Of a stretch of 45,499 nt of DNA, positions 1-8,244 are shown piece after piece. How positions within the stretch are numbered: position 1 is the stretch's first letter; each line of letters starts with the position of its first letter. Both the position numbers and the translations under genes were made by a program. Under the pieces are notes generated by a model. That model was not told the DNA's origin. It saw only the letters and a program-made list of their open reading frames with translations, and searched no databases. This DNA is from Acinetobacter sp. ANC 4204 (GTDB lineage Bacteria; Pseudomonadota; Gammaproteobacteria; Pseudomonadales; Moraxellaceae). The DNA is taken from positions 1 through 45,499 of the forward strand of contig NZ_NEFZ01000013.1 in assembly GCF_002135205.1 (NCBI RefSeq), written 5' to 3'.

Positions 1-10
1 TTCAGTTAAA
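1..10 (-). rRNA. 5' edge of a 16S rRNA gene (runs out of the window)
   Basis: The reverse complement of the first bases reads TTTAACTGAA, which is how Acinetobacter 16S rRNA genes begin just before the conserved GAGTTTGATC. The sequence upstream of it (positions 11-376 on the minus strand) is what I recognise as the genus's 16S leader. Only the first few bases lie inside the window, so the call rests mainly on the leader and the tandem promoters. The exact mature 5' end cannot be fixed here. Confidence 0.55.
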
Positions 11-203
11 ATCATTTAGTGACTTAAGGTCACAATTCTGGCTCATCAATTTTCTGACTAAAAATTCGCTCAAATAAACTTCGAGTAATTTCTACCATCA
101 ATCAATGAAATATTTTCGATCAATCAATCAGTAAAAATCCACACAAGTTGTTCTTCATAATCTCTTAATGATCTTCTCAATGGTTCGTCACCATCAAGCT
201 AGG
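11..203 (-). other. rRNA operon leader (transcribed spacer upstream of 16S)
   Basis: This stretch lies between the proximal rrn promoter and the 16S start, read leftward. It has no plausible coding frame. It contains the repeated motif GATTGATTGATC near 115-130 (minus strand), which I associate with the Acinetobacter 16S leader. It would be removed by RNase III and maturation nucleases. I did not find a convincing boxA by eye. Confidence 0.6.
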
Positions 204-209
204 TCGGCT

Positions 210-237
210 ATATTACTCTCAATCTCTTAAAAGTCAA
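210..237 (-). promoter_or_regulatory. rrn promoter, proximal
   Basis: On the minus strand a TTGACT -35 (232-237) and a TAATAT -10 (210-215) are separated by 16 bases. They are followed by a GC-rich discriminator and preceded by an AT-rich stretch (240-265) that could act as an UP element. This is the architecture expected of a strong, growth-controlled rRNA promoter. Confidence 0.7.
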
Positions 238-348
238 CTGGTAATTTAAATTATTTTAAACTCTCCTTCTAAAACCCAACTCAATCAATTTTAACTAAGT
301 TGCTGTTTTATCAGAAGTTTTAATCTTCATCACCGCCGATGGATGTGC

Positions 349-376
349 ATTCTACAGCATTTCTATCCCCTTGCAA
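349..376 (-). promoter_or_regulatory. rrn promoter, distal
   Basis: On the minus strand TTGCAA (371-376) and TAGAAT (349-354) are spaced by 16 bases, with AT-rich DNA upstream (377-480). With the proximal promoter about 139 bases downstream it forms the tandem arrangement usual for rRNA operons. Bases 380-660 hold no convincing gene; the one short rightward frame there (504-698) has no ribosome site or family resemblance. Confidence 0.65.
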
Positions 377-661
377 CACTTATTCTGAATAAATATTTTC
401 ACATGTTTACTTTTCAAACTCACATAAATTTAAGTTGTTGTTATTTATACTAAATTTATTTTATAAATTTTAACTCATTTTCATAACCACTTAAATTCAA
501 CCCGTGCGGTATATATTTTTACACCCTAACATATTGTTTATATTATATATTTTAAAAATCAACTCAATTGCTATCTTTAAACTGCTGTTTCCTCAGCCAC
601 TTTCTGTTGAATCTTTATTCAGCATGCTGTTTTATCAAACATTTTTTAACTTACAAAGCAA

Positions 662-691
662 AACAGCCCATCTATTTCTAGACAGGCTGTT
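662..691 (-). terminator. terminator of the copper receptor gene
   Basis: The inverted repeat AACAGCC/GGCTGTT (662-668, 685-691) lies just past the receptor stop codon in the leftward direction and is followed by a modest T-rich stretch. The stem is short, so termination may be partial. Confidence 0.45.
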
Positions 692-711
692 GCGATGATT
701 ACTCTATATTT

Positions 712-2757
712 TTAGAACTTCATACTGATACGTGCCCAATAATTACGCCCTATATTGTTAAATTGTTCTGTTGCAGCATAACCAAAACCTGAACTTCCAA
801 GTTTATTCAAATGCTCGGCATAGTTTTTATTCAGCACATTATCTATTCCGACTGAAAGGTCTAGATCTTTTTGGATATTATAAGTCCCATTTAAAGACAG
901 CGTTCCAAAACCTTTACTGTCTTCTAAATCATATCCAATGATATTGCCTTCTCGGTAGCTAGTACGATCTTGTGCTGCAACCACACGCCATAATAAACCA
1001 AGGTTATATTTTTCTTGCACATAGCGTAGATTGAAACGTCCTTCTAATGGTGCAATTTGCGGTAAAGCGCTGTGATCCGTTGTATTTTCACCCCATGCAT
1101 ACATGGCACTGATGTCCGCTTGAATTTGATCCGTCAACTGGTAAGCCACACCTGCTTCAGCACCTGCAATGGTTGCATCGACATTTCGGCTTTTGGCTTC
1201 TAACTTGCCCATTGAACCTGTCGGGGTATACGCCACTAATATATAGTCTTGAATCAAACCTGCGTAAACAGAAGCCCATGATTTAAAAGCACCCTGTTCA
1301 TATTGATAGCCTGCATCAAACTGCGCGGTTTTTTCATTCTCTAAATCGGCAAAGGTCGTACCTGCACTTTGATGATATTTGGTACTAAACAATTCCCAAT
1401 AATCAGGCACACGCTCTACATAACCTAAACCTGCGTAAGTTTTAAGATGTTCCGCAAGCTCACTTTCAATTCGAATAAAACCACTTGGCAAAGTTTCTTT
1501 ACGCTCTGTATTAGTGGCTAAATTATCAATCTTCGCTTGATCGACACGTACACCTGTTACCAGTTTATGCTGATCATTGAATGCATAACTCAGCTCGCCA
1601 AAAGCCCCATAAGACTCAAATTCCATATTGGTTTTAAAGGGAGAGTTCATACTCGGCATAGCGTACATAATCATATTGCCACCATGCTTATTACGCTGTG
1701 AGTCTATTCCTGTCATCAGGCTGACTTTGTCCCATTCAGAAGTCATTGCAGCACGCGCATTCAACGTACGACGTGTCACCTCCATCTCCATCTTATTTGG
1801 CACAGTCATACTCATGCCATTCATCGTCATAGTCGTTGTTGGTGGCGTTCTTAAACGAAAATTATCCATAACATGGTCGTTATAGCTATAGTCAACTTGT
1901 GCTTCGACCTTCTTAATCACCTCGCTGACATTTTTCTTTTGCAGATGCAAACCTAGACTTTCACGGGCAAATTTAGAGCCATCCATGCTACGTCCAGCAT
2001 AAACAGCCTCACCATCACTTTTACCACCTTTTAGCTCTATCCATGTGTCTTCATTCGGAGTCCAGCCTAATGCAAGGTCTGCATTCCATTTTTCCCAATC
2101 CGAGGGAACCGTATCGCCCGCTCCATCTTGATAACTGCCTGCAATCGAACGGTTAGCATTTAAACGTGCATATTTCTTTTCATCACCAACAGCAGCTTCA
2201 ATATTTTGATCTAAACGACCATAAGAGCCAAGCATGACACTGGCTTGTCCACGATAAGGTTTCGCCGAAGTGAGCTGTTCAGGTTCACGTTCAAAAATAA
2301 CAGTTGCGGCTGAACCAGTATGCGCATACTGAACAGTTTGCGGCCCTTTTACGACCGTGATTTTGTCATAGCTTTCAGGAGAAACATACGACGTTGGATT
2401 ATCCATACGGCTTGGGCATGCGCCTAGGTTTTCCGTACCATCGGTGAGGATTTTAATACGGGAACCAAACATACCACGGAAGGTGACATCGCCATTCGCA
2501 CCGCCATTTTTGATCTGGTTAAAACCGACAATACTTTGTAGGTAGGCTGCACCGTCAACTGCAGGAATTGGCTGCGTGGGTTGCTTCGGATCGGCATGTA
2601 CAATGAGACCATTGGCATCATTGCCCTGCTGAGCCGTCACCACAATCGGCGCTAAAATATGCGCACTGTCTGTCTCTGTGGCAAATACGACACTTGAAAA
2701 ACAAGCAAGAGAAATCGCAGCCGCAAGAGGCTGTAAAAAGAATGTAGGCTGAGCCAT
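712..2757 (-). CDS. oprC: TonB-dependent copper receptor (OprC/NosA family)
   Basis: An outer-membrane 22-strand barrel receptor, about 681 residues, that would import copper using TonB energy. A signal peptide ends near FSSVVFA, followed by a TonB-box-like APIVVTAQ. The plug domain holds the segment GACPSRMDNPTSYVSPE, which I recognise as characteristic of the OprC/NosA subfamily and includes the Cys associated with copper binding. The barrel is rich in Met (a run with MTMNGMSMTVP and MEMEV), fitting a copper ligand. The protein ends in an aromatic-type C terminus (WARISMKF). I chose ATG 2757 because a GTG four codons upstream has no ribosome site of its own, whereas GTGAG lies about 8 bases before the ATG. 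The DUF2946 gene sits 72 bases upstream on the same strand, so the two are probably co-transcribed. Confidence 0.85.
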   Translation of the reverse strand: MAQPTFFLQPLAAAISLACFSSVVFATETDSAHILAPIVVTAQQGNDANGLIVHADPKQPTQPIPAVDGAAYLQSIVGFNQIKNGGANGDVTFRGMFGSRIKILTDGTENLGACPSRMDNPTSYVSPESYDKITVVKGPQTVQYAHTGSAATVIFEREPEQLTSAKPYRGQASVMLGSYGRLDQNIEAAVGDEKKYARLNANRSIAGSYQDGAGDTVPSDWEKWNADLALGWTPNEDTWIELKGGKSDGEAVYAGRSMDGSKFARESLGLHLQKKNVSEVIKKVEAQVDYSYNDHVMDNFRLRTPPTTTMTMNGMSMTVPNKMEMEVTRRTLNARAAMTSEWDKVSLMTGIDSQRNKHGGNMIMYAMPSMNSPFKTNMEFESYGAFGELSYAFNDQHKLVTGVRVDQAKIDNLATNTERKETLPSGFIRIESELAEHLKTYAGLGYVERVPDYWELFSTKYHQSAGTTFADLENEKTAQFDAGYQYEQGAFKSWASVYAGLIQDYILVAYTPTGSMGKLEAKSRNVDATIAGAEAGVAYQLTDQIQADISAMYAWGENTTDHSALPQIAPLEGRFNLRYVQEKYNLGLLWRVVAAQDRTSYREGNIIGYDLEDSKGFGTLSLNGTYNIQKDLDLSVGIDNVLNKNYAEHLNKLGSSGFGYAATEQFNNIGRNYWARISMKF

Positions 2758-2829
2758 TTTTATTCTCACTAAATCTATAAATACAACTAGGCTAGAGTCC
2801 GTTAAGACCCGAAAAATAAATGTCTAGGT

Positions 2830-3267
2830 TTATACAAATAGTGGCGGTGCTCGCCCTTGAGGCAATAAGAAAAGTTGTTGCAGCGCAAACCAAACATGCA
2901 CAAAGGCTTTTTGAAATGCAACTAAACGGACTTGAATACGATCGAGTACCGATTTCAACTCTAAATCGGGCGGTAAGACTAAATTACCGTACACCGTACA
3001 GTATTGGCATTGATGACTGGCATCATGATGATTGTGTTCAGCATGTTGTGAACTGAGTTCATGCTGAGTCTGCATATCATGATGATGCGTGGAATGCTTT
3101 TCAGCATGAGAACTGAGATGTTCAACTGGCTTGAGTAAAAGCGCACGCGTAATGGTTTCACAGACCGGCGCAATTTGATATTGCGTCGGAAGCAAAGGCT
3201 GTAAAAAAACAGCAATCTGTAAAAACACGGCTACACAAGACAGTAGTAACGCAGCTCTAAAGAACAA
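2830..3267 (-). CDS. DUF2946 family His-rich protein
   Basis: A small protein of about 145 residues with an N-terminal membrane segment (ALLLSCVAVFLQIAVFL) and a very His-rich middle (several HH pairs between HLSSHAEKHST and HHDASHQ). A CQYC motif comes next. This layout matches the DUF2946 family, often found beside copper genes. The exported His/Cys region could bind copper and hand it to the adjacent OprC-like receptor; that role is inference. No ATG fits. I chose TTG at 3267 because AGGTGG lies 6 bases ahead of it. A more distal TTG at 3315 stays in frame but sits inside the hairpin that terminates def and has no ribosome site. Confidence 0.7.
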   Translation of the reverse strand: MFFRAALLLSCVAVFLQIAVFLQPLLPTQYQIAPVCETITRALLLKPVEHLSSHAEKHSTHHHDMQTQHELSSQHAEHNHHDASHQCQYCTVYGNLVLPPDLELKSVLDRIQVRLVAFQKAFVHVWFALQQLFLLPQGRAPPLFV

Positions 3268-3304
3268 TCCATTCCACCTAAGTTGAGGACGTGCGAAGTA
3301 TATA

Positions 3305-3332
3305 ACAAAGCCCAATCAAAATTGGGCTTTGT
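3305..3332 (-). terminator. terminator of def
   Basis: A perfect 12-bp stem (ACAAAGCCCAAT, 3305-3316, with its complement at 3321-3332) and a four-base loop follow the def stop codon in the leftward direction. The palindrome is symmetrical. The T tract is interrupted (TTATATA). Confidence 0.6.
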
Positions 3333-3351
3333 TTATGAAATTTAGGAAAAA

Positions 3352-3882
3352 TTAACGTTTTACGGCTACTTTGTCTTTTTGACGTTGACGCGTGATTTTT
3401 TCCACTTTTTCCCGTGCACGTTGACGCTTCAGCGGCGACAGATAATCGACAAATAATTTGCCATTTAAGTGATCCATTTCATGTTGAATGCAAACAGCGA
3501 GAAGTCCGTCAGCTTCGACCTCAAATGCTTGACCTTCAAGGTTAATTGCTTCGATCTTTACACGTGACGGACGCGCAACTTTATCGTATATTTGAGGAAC
3601 TGATAGACAGCCTTCTTCATAGGGCTGTGTTTCTTCGGTCAATGGGGTGACTTTGGGGTTAATGAATACCAAAGGTTGGTCTTTATGTTCAGACAAGTCC
3701 ATGACAATTAACTGAATATGACGATCAACTTGTGTCGCGGCAAGTCCAATGCCTGGCGCTTCATACATGGTTTCAAACATATCTGTAGCCAGCTGACGAA
3801 TTTCATCAGTAACTTCTTCGACGGGTTCTGCAATGGTACGAAGACGGGGATCAGGAAAACTTAAAATAGGTAATAAGGCCAT
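3352..3882 (-). CDS. def: peptide deformylase
   Basis: Removes the formyl group from the initiator methionine of nascent proteins; a cytosolic metalloenzyme of 176 residues, normal length. All three family motifs are present: GIGLAATQ (44-51), EGCLS (90-94) with metal ligand Cys92, and HEMDH (134-138) with metal ligands His134 and His138 and catalytic Glu135. Start ATG 3882 has GAGGA six bases ahead. In many bacteria def is next to fmt and upstream of the rsmB genes; here it stands alone, diverging from the LysM gene. Confidence 0.95.
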   Translation of the reverse strand: MALLPILSFPDPRLRTIAEPVEEVTDEIRQLATDMFETMYEAPGIGLAATQVDRHIQLIVMDLSEHKDQPLVFINPKVTPLTEETQPYEEGCLSVPQIYDKVARPSRVKIEAINLEGQAFEVEADGLLAVCIQHEMDHLNGKLFVDYLSPLKRQRAREKVEKITRQRQKDKVAVKR

Positions 3883-3903
3883 ACTGCGTCCTCAATTATG
3901 CCA

Positions 3904-3945
3904 TTGATCAAAAAACCAAATGAAGGGAATGCTTGATCAAAAAAA
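3904..3945. repeat. direct repeat TTGATCAAAAAA in the def-LysM intergenic region
   Basis: TTGATCAAAAAA occurs at 3904-3915 and again at 3933-3944, 29 bases apart, between the two divergent starts. TTGATCAA is itself palindromic. It could be a pair of binding sites for a shared regulator or part of the promoters. No regulator can be named. Confidence 0.4.
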
Positions 3946-4002
3946 TGTGTGTAATATCGTTATTATAACGCAACTACATACATAATTTTAGGAATTATGA
4001 TA

Positions 4003-5157
4003 ATGAAAAAGGTTTTTATGGGCATGCCATCTTTTAGTGCCTTGGGGTTTAAGCAACACATACTAGCTCTTGCCATTTGTGTAAGCGTTGGAGCAAGCGT
4101 TATTTCTACAGCACATGCAGCACCTGCTCGAAATACCAATCCACCTGCTCTAAAAGCCAATGCACCGAATGTTTATGTGGTGAAAAAAGGCGATACCTTG
4201 TGGGATATTTCTAAACGTTTTCTCAATAATCCTGTCCGCTGGCCTGAAATTTGGGCAAGTAATAAACATGTTAAAAACCCGCACTGGATTTTCCCAGGTG
4301 ACCGCTTGCTGATGTGTACCTATGAAGGTCGCCCAATCATTGGCAAAGACGAAGGTGATGGCTGTGAAGGGATTATTCGTCGTTATGCAGGTGGCACCAA
4401 ACTTCAACCACAAGCTCGCGTTGAATCATTAAACAATGCAATTCCAGTGATTCCACTTGAATATATTAAGAACTGGCTAGAACACAGTACTATTCTGCCT
4501 GAAGAATCATTAAAAGATACACCATATATTGTCGGTGCTGCAGATCAACGAGTCATTGCAGGTAAAGGCCAAACTGTTTATGCACGTGGTCAAGGCATTC
4601 AAGTCGGTCAGCGCTACGCGATTTACCGTGAAGGCGAACCGTATATTGTGACGGATGCAGAAGGTAAAAAACAAAATCTAGGTTTAGAGTTGACTCAGGT
4701 TGGTTCAGCCATTGCCATCCGTGGTGAAAATGACATGTCAACTTTAGAAATTACAGACTCATATAATTCTGAAGTCCGTCGTGGTTATCGTGTCCTACCT
4801 GAATATGATGCCATGCTTCCAACCTTGTTCTACCCAACACATGCACAAGATGTGACTGGTGGCGGTCAAGTGATTCGTGTTCAAGGTTCGATTGGTTTGG
4901 CAGCGAAGCATTCAGTTGTAACCATTGACCGTGGCACAATGGATGGCGTTCAATCAGGCTATGTGTTCGCGGTCAGCCAAAAGGGTCAAGAAATTCGTGA
5001 TCCGAAGACCAATGAAAAACTCACTCTTCCAACTGAGCGTATTGGCAACATCATGGTATTCAAAACCTTTGACCGCGTTAGTTATGCTTATGTACTCGAC
5101 AGTGAGTTACCAATGAACTTGGGCGCTCATATTTATCCATCGGTTGTGGATGAATAA
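4003..5157 (+). CDS. exported LysM peptidoglycan-binding protein
   Basis: A periplasmic or cell-wall-associated protein of about 384 residues. A long signal peptide ends near STAHAAPA, and one LysM domain follows directly (VYVVKKGDTLWDISKRF onward, about residues 55-105), so it should bind peptidoglycan glycan strands. The remaining 280 residues form a conserved Acinetobacter-type extension without a catalytic motif that I can recognise. I prefer ATG 4003 over ATG 3997: AGGA (3990-3993) is 9 bases from the former but only 3 from the latter. It is followed after 22 bases by dprA, as is common for LysM-dprA pairs in gammaproteobacteria. Confidence 0.8.
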   Translation: MKKVFMGMPSFSALGFKQHILALAICVSVGASVISTAHAAPARNTNPPALKANAPNVYVVKKGDTLWDISKRFLNNPVRWPEIWASNKHVKNPHWIFPGDRLLMCTYEGRPIIGKDEGDGCEGIIRRYAGGTKLQPQARVESLNNAIPVIPLEYIKNWLEHSTILPEESLKDTPYIVGAADQRVIAGKGQTVYARGQGIQVGQRYAIYREGEPYIVTDAEGKKQNLGLELTQVGSAIAIRGENDMSTLEITDSYNSEVRRGYRVLPEYDAMLPTLFYPTHAQDVTGGGQVIRVQGSIGLAAKHSVVTIDRGTMDGVQSGYVFAVSQKGQEIRDPKTNEKLTLPTERIGNIMVFKTFDRVSYAYVLDSELPMNLGAHIYPSVVDE

Positions 5158-5179
5158 TCCGTTGCTTTAAGGTACATAT

Positions 5180-6313
5180 ATGCTGAACTCATTATCACAT
5201 GAACAGATTGCAACAATCACCCTGTGGTATTTAGTTCAGCATTCTTTATCGAGCTTTCAAAAATTACAACTTCATTTTGGCTCAAGCAGTGAAGCCGTCG
5301 CTCCAGCTCATCTCAATACTTGGTCCAAACTCGGTTTGCACAAAAGCCACCTGCAACGTGTAGCAGAGCTACAAACGCCTGCTGGACAAAACAGATTGCA
5401 AAGTGTACTGCATAACATCCAAACCAGTTGTGATTTTATCTTGCTAGAAACCGAAAGCAATTACCCCTCTCAGTTACTCCCTTATGCAGATCGGCCGCCA
5501 GTCTTGTTTGGTCAGGGTAATCTACAAAACTTAATGCAAGCTCAAGTTGCTATCGTCGGTAGTCGTAAGCCGAGCCCCCAAGGTAAGCAAATCGCGTATG
5601 ACTTTGCTTATTACTTGGCAGAAAAAGGCTTTTACATTACCAGTGGCTTAGCTGAGGGCATTGATGCTGCGGCGCATCAGGGTGGATTAAAACATCAACG
5701 TACAATTGCGGTGATAGGTACAGGCTTAGATCTCACTTACCCCTCCCAACATCAAACGCTCCGCACACAAATATTAGAAAATAATGGCTGCATTATTACA
5801 GAGTTTCTGCCCAGCACCCCACCTTTACAGCGTAATTTTCCACGGCGGAATCGTATCGTCAGTGCACTGAGTCTAGGGGTTGTCATTGCAGAAGCAGCCT
5901 TAAAAAGTGGCTCTCTAGGAACCGCACAAAGAGCCGCAGAGCAAGGAAAAACCATTTTTGCCATTCCAGGGCATATTTACAGTGAACACCATCAAGGTTG
6001 CCATCAATTGATTCGTGAAGGAGCTATTTTGGTTGATCATCCTGAACAGGTCATTGAAGATTTAGCGCTCCCTACCCAGTGGCATAGCCAATCTCAAGCA
6101 AATGGACTGCATGAAAATGCAGATCTTGAAATTCCCCCCGATTTACTTGAGCTCTATAATCAACTGGATTGGGTTGGACAGAATATGGATCAGCTCAATT
6201 TTAAACTTGGGGTGGATATTGCCACACTCACCAGTCAATTGATGGAACTGGAAATTTTGGGACTTGCACAACAACAGGCTGGAAATTATCTGCGTTGCCG
6301 TTCTCACCAATAA
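5180..6313 (+). CDS. dprA: DNA-processing protein DprA
   Basis: Loads RecA onto single-stranded DNA entering during natural transformation; 377 residues, full length. The Rossmann-like core is clear: VAIVGSRKPSPQG, then TSGLAEGIDAAAHQG, TIAVIGTGLD, and RNFPRRNRIVSALS with its conserved Arg residues. The C terminus (about 310-377) has the winged-helix DML1-like segment found in many DprA proteins. ATG 5180 is preceded by AAGG. It lies between the LysM gene and tsaC, all rightward, an arrangement shared with many Gammaproteobacteria. Its presence fits the known competence of Acinetobacter. Confidence 0.93.
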   Translation: MLNSLSHEQIATITLWYLVQHSLSSFQKLQLHFGSSSEAVAPAHLNTWSKLGLHKSHLQRVAELQTPAGQNRLQSVLHNIQTSCDFILLETESNYPSQLLPYADRPPVLFGQGNLQNLMQAQVAIVGSRKPSPQGKQIAYDFAYYLAEKGFYITSGLAEGIDAAAHQGGLKHQRTIAVIGTGLDLTYPSQHQTLRTQILENNGCIITEFLPSTPPLQRNFPRRNRIVSALSLGVVIAEAALKSGSLGTAQRAAEQGKTIFAIPGHIYSEHHQGCHQLIREGAILVDHPEQVIEDLALPTQWHSQSQANGLHENADLEIPPDLLELYNQLDWVGQNMDQLNFKLGVDIATLTSQLMELEILGLAQQQAGNYLRCRSHQ

Positions 6314-6358
6314 AGTTCACAATAGTCCCTCTTTCCCCAATAAAAGGTACCACGTGTA

Positions 6359-6928
6359 ATGATTACCACCTCTGTGACTGAAGCGGCACAATGTTTAAAA
6401 CATGGTCAAGTTTTAGCATATCCAACAGAAGCAGTATGGGGTTTAGGCTGTGATCCTTATAACGAACAGGCATTTTTGGACATTCTACGGATTAAACAGC
6501 GTCCTATAGAAAAAGGCGTCATTTTACTGGCCGGGCAAATTTCTCAAGTTGAACCGCTTTTAGAACATCTAGATCCTACTATTCGCCAGCAAGTTATTGA
6601 TAGCTGGAGTCATCGTAGTCCATCTGAACGTGCAACCACATGGCTCTTGCCTGCAAATGAACATATTCCGACATGGATTAAAGGCAATCATCCTAAAGTT
6701 GCGGTTCGCGTCACCACACATCCCATTTGCGTTGCCCTGTGCAATGCTTTTCAGGGCTTTATTGTTTCCACCAGTGCCAATCCTGCTGGACTCGATCCTG
6801 CACGCTCATTACAAGATGCAAGCCAATATTTTGCCCAACAGGTGAGTTATCTAAATGGTGACTTAGGGCTAAGCCAAGAACCAAGTCGCATACTTGATGC
6901 AGAAACCGGTGAAGTGGTTCGTGCCTAA
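6359..6928 (+). CDS. tsaC: threonylcarbamoyl-AMP synthase TsaC
   Basis: Makes L-threonylcarbamoyladenylate from threonine, bicarbonate and ATP, the first step of the t6A37 modification of tRNAs reading ANN codons. At 189 residues it has only the YrdC domain, so it is the short TsaC form rather than the longer Sua5. Visible motifs are YPTEAVWGLGCDP near the N terminus, IKQRP, and the STSANPAG segment that lines the nucleotide pocket. It follows dprA after 45 bases in the same direction, a common pairing. The rightward exit has no obvious T-tailed terminator; the nearby hairpins have their T runs on the other strand. Confidence 0.92.
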   Translation: MITTSVTEAAQCLKHGQVLAYPTEAVWGLGCDPYNEQAFLDILRIKQRPIEKGVILLAGQISQVEPLLEHLDPTIRQQVIDSWSHRSPSERATTWLLPANEHIPTWIKGNHPKVAVRVTTHPICVALCNAFQGFIVSTSANPAGLDPARSLQDASQYFAQQVSYLNGDLGLSQEPSRILDAETGEVVRA

Positions 6929-6966
6929 AAATAGGCTTCTTATCAAAATTTATAGGAAAAATAGAC

Positions 6967-7000
6967 AAAAAAAAGCTCAGCCATATAGGGATGGCTGAGC
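6967..7000 (-). terminator. second of two tandem leftward terminators
   Basis: A perfect 10-bp stem (GCTCAGCCAT at 6975-6984, complement 6991-7000) with a six-base loop is followed on the minus strand by eight T residues. It is a strong intrinsic terminator for leftward transcription and backs up the hairpin at 7009-7026. For rightward tsaC transcription the stem lacks a T run. Confidence 0.75.
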
Positions 7001-7002
7001 AT

Positions 7003-7090
7003 AAAAAAGGATGTGTAATCACATCCAGAGGGTCTGAAAACCGTTGAGCAAAAGCAAATGCACTGTTTAAAAGCATCATCGTTTCGCAGT
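7003..7090 (-). ncRNA. candidate small RNA, about 88 nt
   Basis: On the minus strand a promoter (7097-7125) leads into a short transcript. Its 5' end can fold through GCACTG/CAGTGC (7087-7092 with 7060-7065). A single-stranded U-rich middle follows (7027-7059). The 3' end is a textbook terminator, GGATGTG/CACATCC with a four-base loop and six T residues (7003-7026). No open frame there has a ribosome site or protein resemblance. The layout of 5' hairpin, U-rich linker and Rho-independent end is typical of Hfq-type regulatory RNAs. No known family is recognised. Confidence 0.55.
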
Positions 7091-7096
7091 GCGCGT

Positions 7097-7125
7097 ATTA
7101 TGTAGCAAAATGTAACTTCTAACAA
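7097..7125 (-). promoter_or_regulatory. promoter of the candidate small RNA
   Basis: TTGTTA (7120-7125) and CATAAT (7097-7102) on the minus strand are separated by exactly 17 bases and followed by a GC-rich ACGCGC discriminator. Transcription would start near 7090. Confidence 0.6.
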
Positions 7126-7139
7126 ATAGATTTTTTGTA

Positions 7140-7199
7140 TTAATCATGCGTCTAAAAGCATGATTAATCTGAATAATTGAAAGATAATTAAAATTATCT
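7140..7199. repeat. two palindromes upstream of the small-RNA promoter
   Basis: TTAATCATGC/GCATGATTAA (7140-7149, 7158-7167; 10 bp, 8-base loop) and AGATAATT/AATTATCT (7182-7189, 7192-7199) lie between the EamA stop codon and the small-RNA promoter. They may be weak EamA terminators or operator sites; neither has a clean T tract. The rest of 7200-7323 is AT-rich with nothing that I can name. Confidence 0.4.
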
Positions 7200-7323
7200 G
7201 TCTATTTTTAATGATTTTTTAGGCATATTAAAGAACATGGTTAATCTAAAAATACTATTACAAACAAAAAAATGAATGAATTATTCTATTCAAAATACAT
7301 CTGTTTGTACATTTTTCAACCTT

Positions 7324-8244
7324 TTAATCTAAATGACCCGTCAAAGTAGAAACCTTTTGTAGCGTTTTTCGCTGTGCGAGTAAAATACCCAAGATGATCA
7401 CAATACCACCAACAGTATGATAGACCGTCCACGCTTCTTTTAACCAGAAAAATGCAATTACTGCAGTAAAAACAGGCATCAAGTTCATAAAAATGCTGGT
7501 TCGGTTTGGCCCTAAACGCGTAATTGCAAGCATCCAAACCATCGGTGCCACCAATGAAGGAAAGATGCTGGCATATAGTACACTCGCTGCATTTTGACTA
7601 TTGATTGAATCCAGTCCGAAATATGCAATAAATGGTAAATGATAAAGCAGCGCAAAAAAGATTTGGACATAAAGGCTCAACATGAGTGGAATCTGTAATT
7701 GCCATTTCTTTAAAAACACGCCATAAAAGGCATAGAAAAAGACAGCAACCACCATCAAGACATCACCAAAGTGTCCGCCAGACTGAACTAAGCCCGCCAG
7801 ATTGCCCTGCCCAATGATATAGACCAAACCAGCAAAAGAGAGAATACTGCCAATAATCGCAAAGCGATTTGGAATATCTTTTAAAATCAACAATGAAACA
7901 AAAATGGTAAAGATCGGAATAAAGGCATTAATCAGCCCCATATTAGTCGCAGTGGTATAATGGGCAGCCGTATAAGCTAAGCCCTGATACAACACTAAAC
8001 CAAATGCGCTCAATACCGCGAGTTGCCAAATATGTCCTCGGATCAATACCCATTTACGACATAAAGGAATGAGTGCAAAAGGAGTTAAAAGGATAAAAGC
8101 AAAGAACCAACGATAAAAGCTAATACTCACGGGTGAAATAAAATCTGCCACATAACGCGTGACCACAATATTGATTGACCAAATCAGTACAGCAATGATG
8201 GGTAAACTCAAAGCCCAATACATTCGTTGTTGTGTAGTACTCAT
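7324..8244 (-). CDS. EamA/DMT-family permease
   Basis: An inner-membrane transporter of 306 residues with ten hydrophobic segments arranged as two EamA repeats (about 13-145 and 160-295). Typical repeat features are RWFFAFILLTP in the first half and the GGIVIILGILLA helix at the end of the second. Members export amino acids, metabolites or toxic compounds; the substrate cannot be read from sequence. The loop after the first repeat and the Lys-rich tail place the C terminus in the cytoplasm. It stands alone. Upstream, 8245-8579 (335 bases) has no gene; I see only short AT-rich inverted repeats and no clear promoter pair. Confidence 0.85.
   Translation of the reverse strand: MSTTQQRMYWALSLPIIAVLIWSINIVVTRYVADFISPVSISFYRWFFAFILLTPFALIPLCRKWVLIRGHIWQLAVLSAFGLVLYQGLAYTAAHYTTATNMGLINAFIPIFTIFVSLLILKDIPNRFAIIGSILSFAGLVYIIGQGNLAGLVQSGGHFGDVLMVVAVFFYAFYGVFLKKWQLQIPLMLSLYVQIFFALLYHLPFIAYFGLDSINSQNAASVLYASIFPSLVAPMVWMLAITRLGPNRTSIFMNLMPVFTAVIAFFWLKEAWTVYHTVGGIVIILGILLAQRKTLQKVSTLTGHLD

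Noticed and set aside
504..698. Short rightward open frame before the copper receptor
   Set aside because: It lies in AT-rich non-coding DNA and runs over the receptor's terminator. It has no ribosome site and no protein resemblance, so it is treated as chance.
6943..7125. Minus-strand open frame covering the small-RNA region
   Set aside because: A frame of 60 codons can be read, but it crosses two terminators and has no ribosome site, while the promoter-hairpin-terminator layout explains the DNA better.
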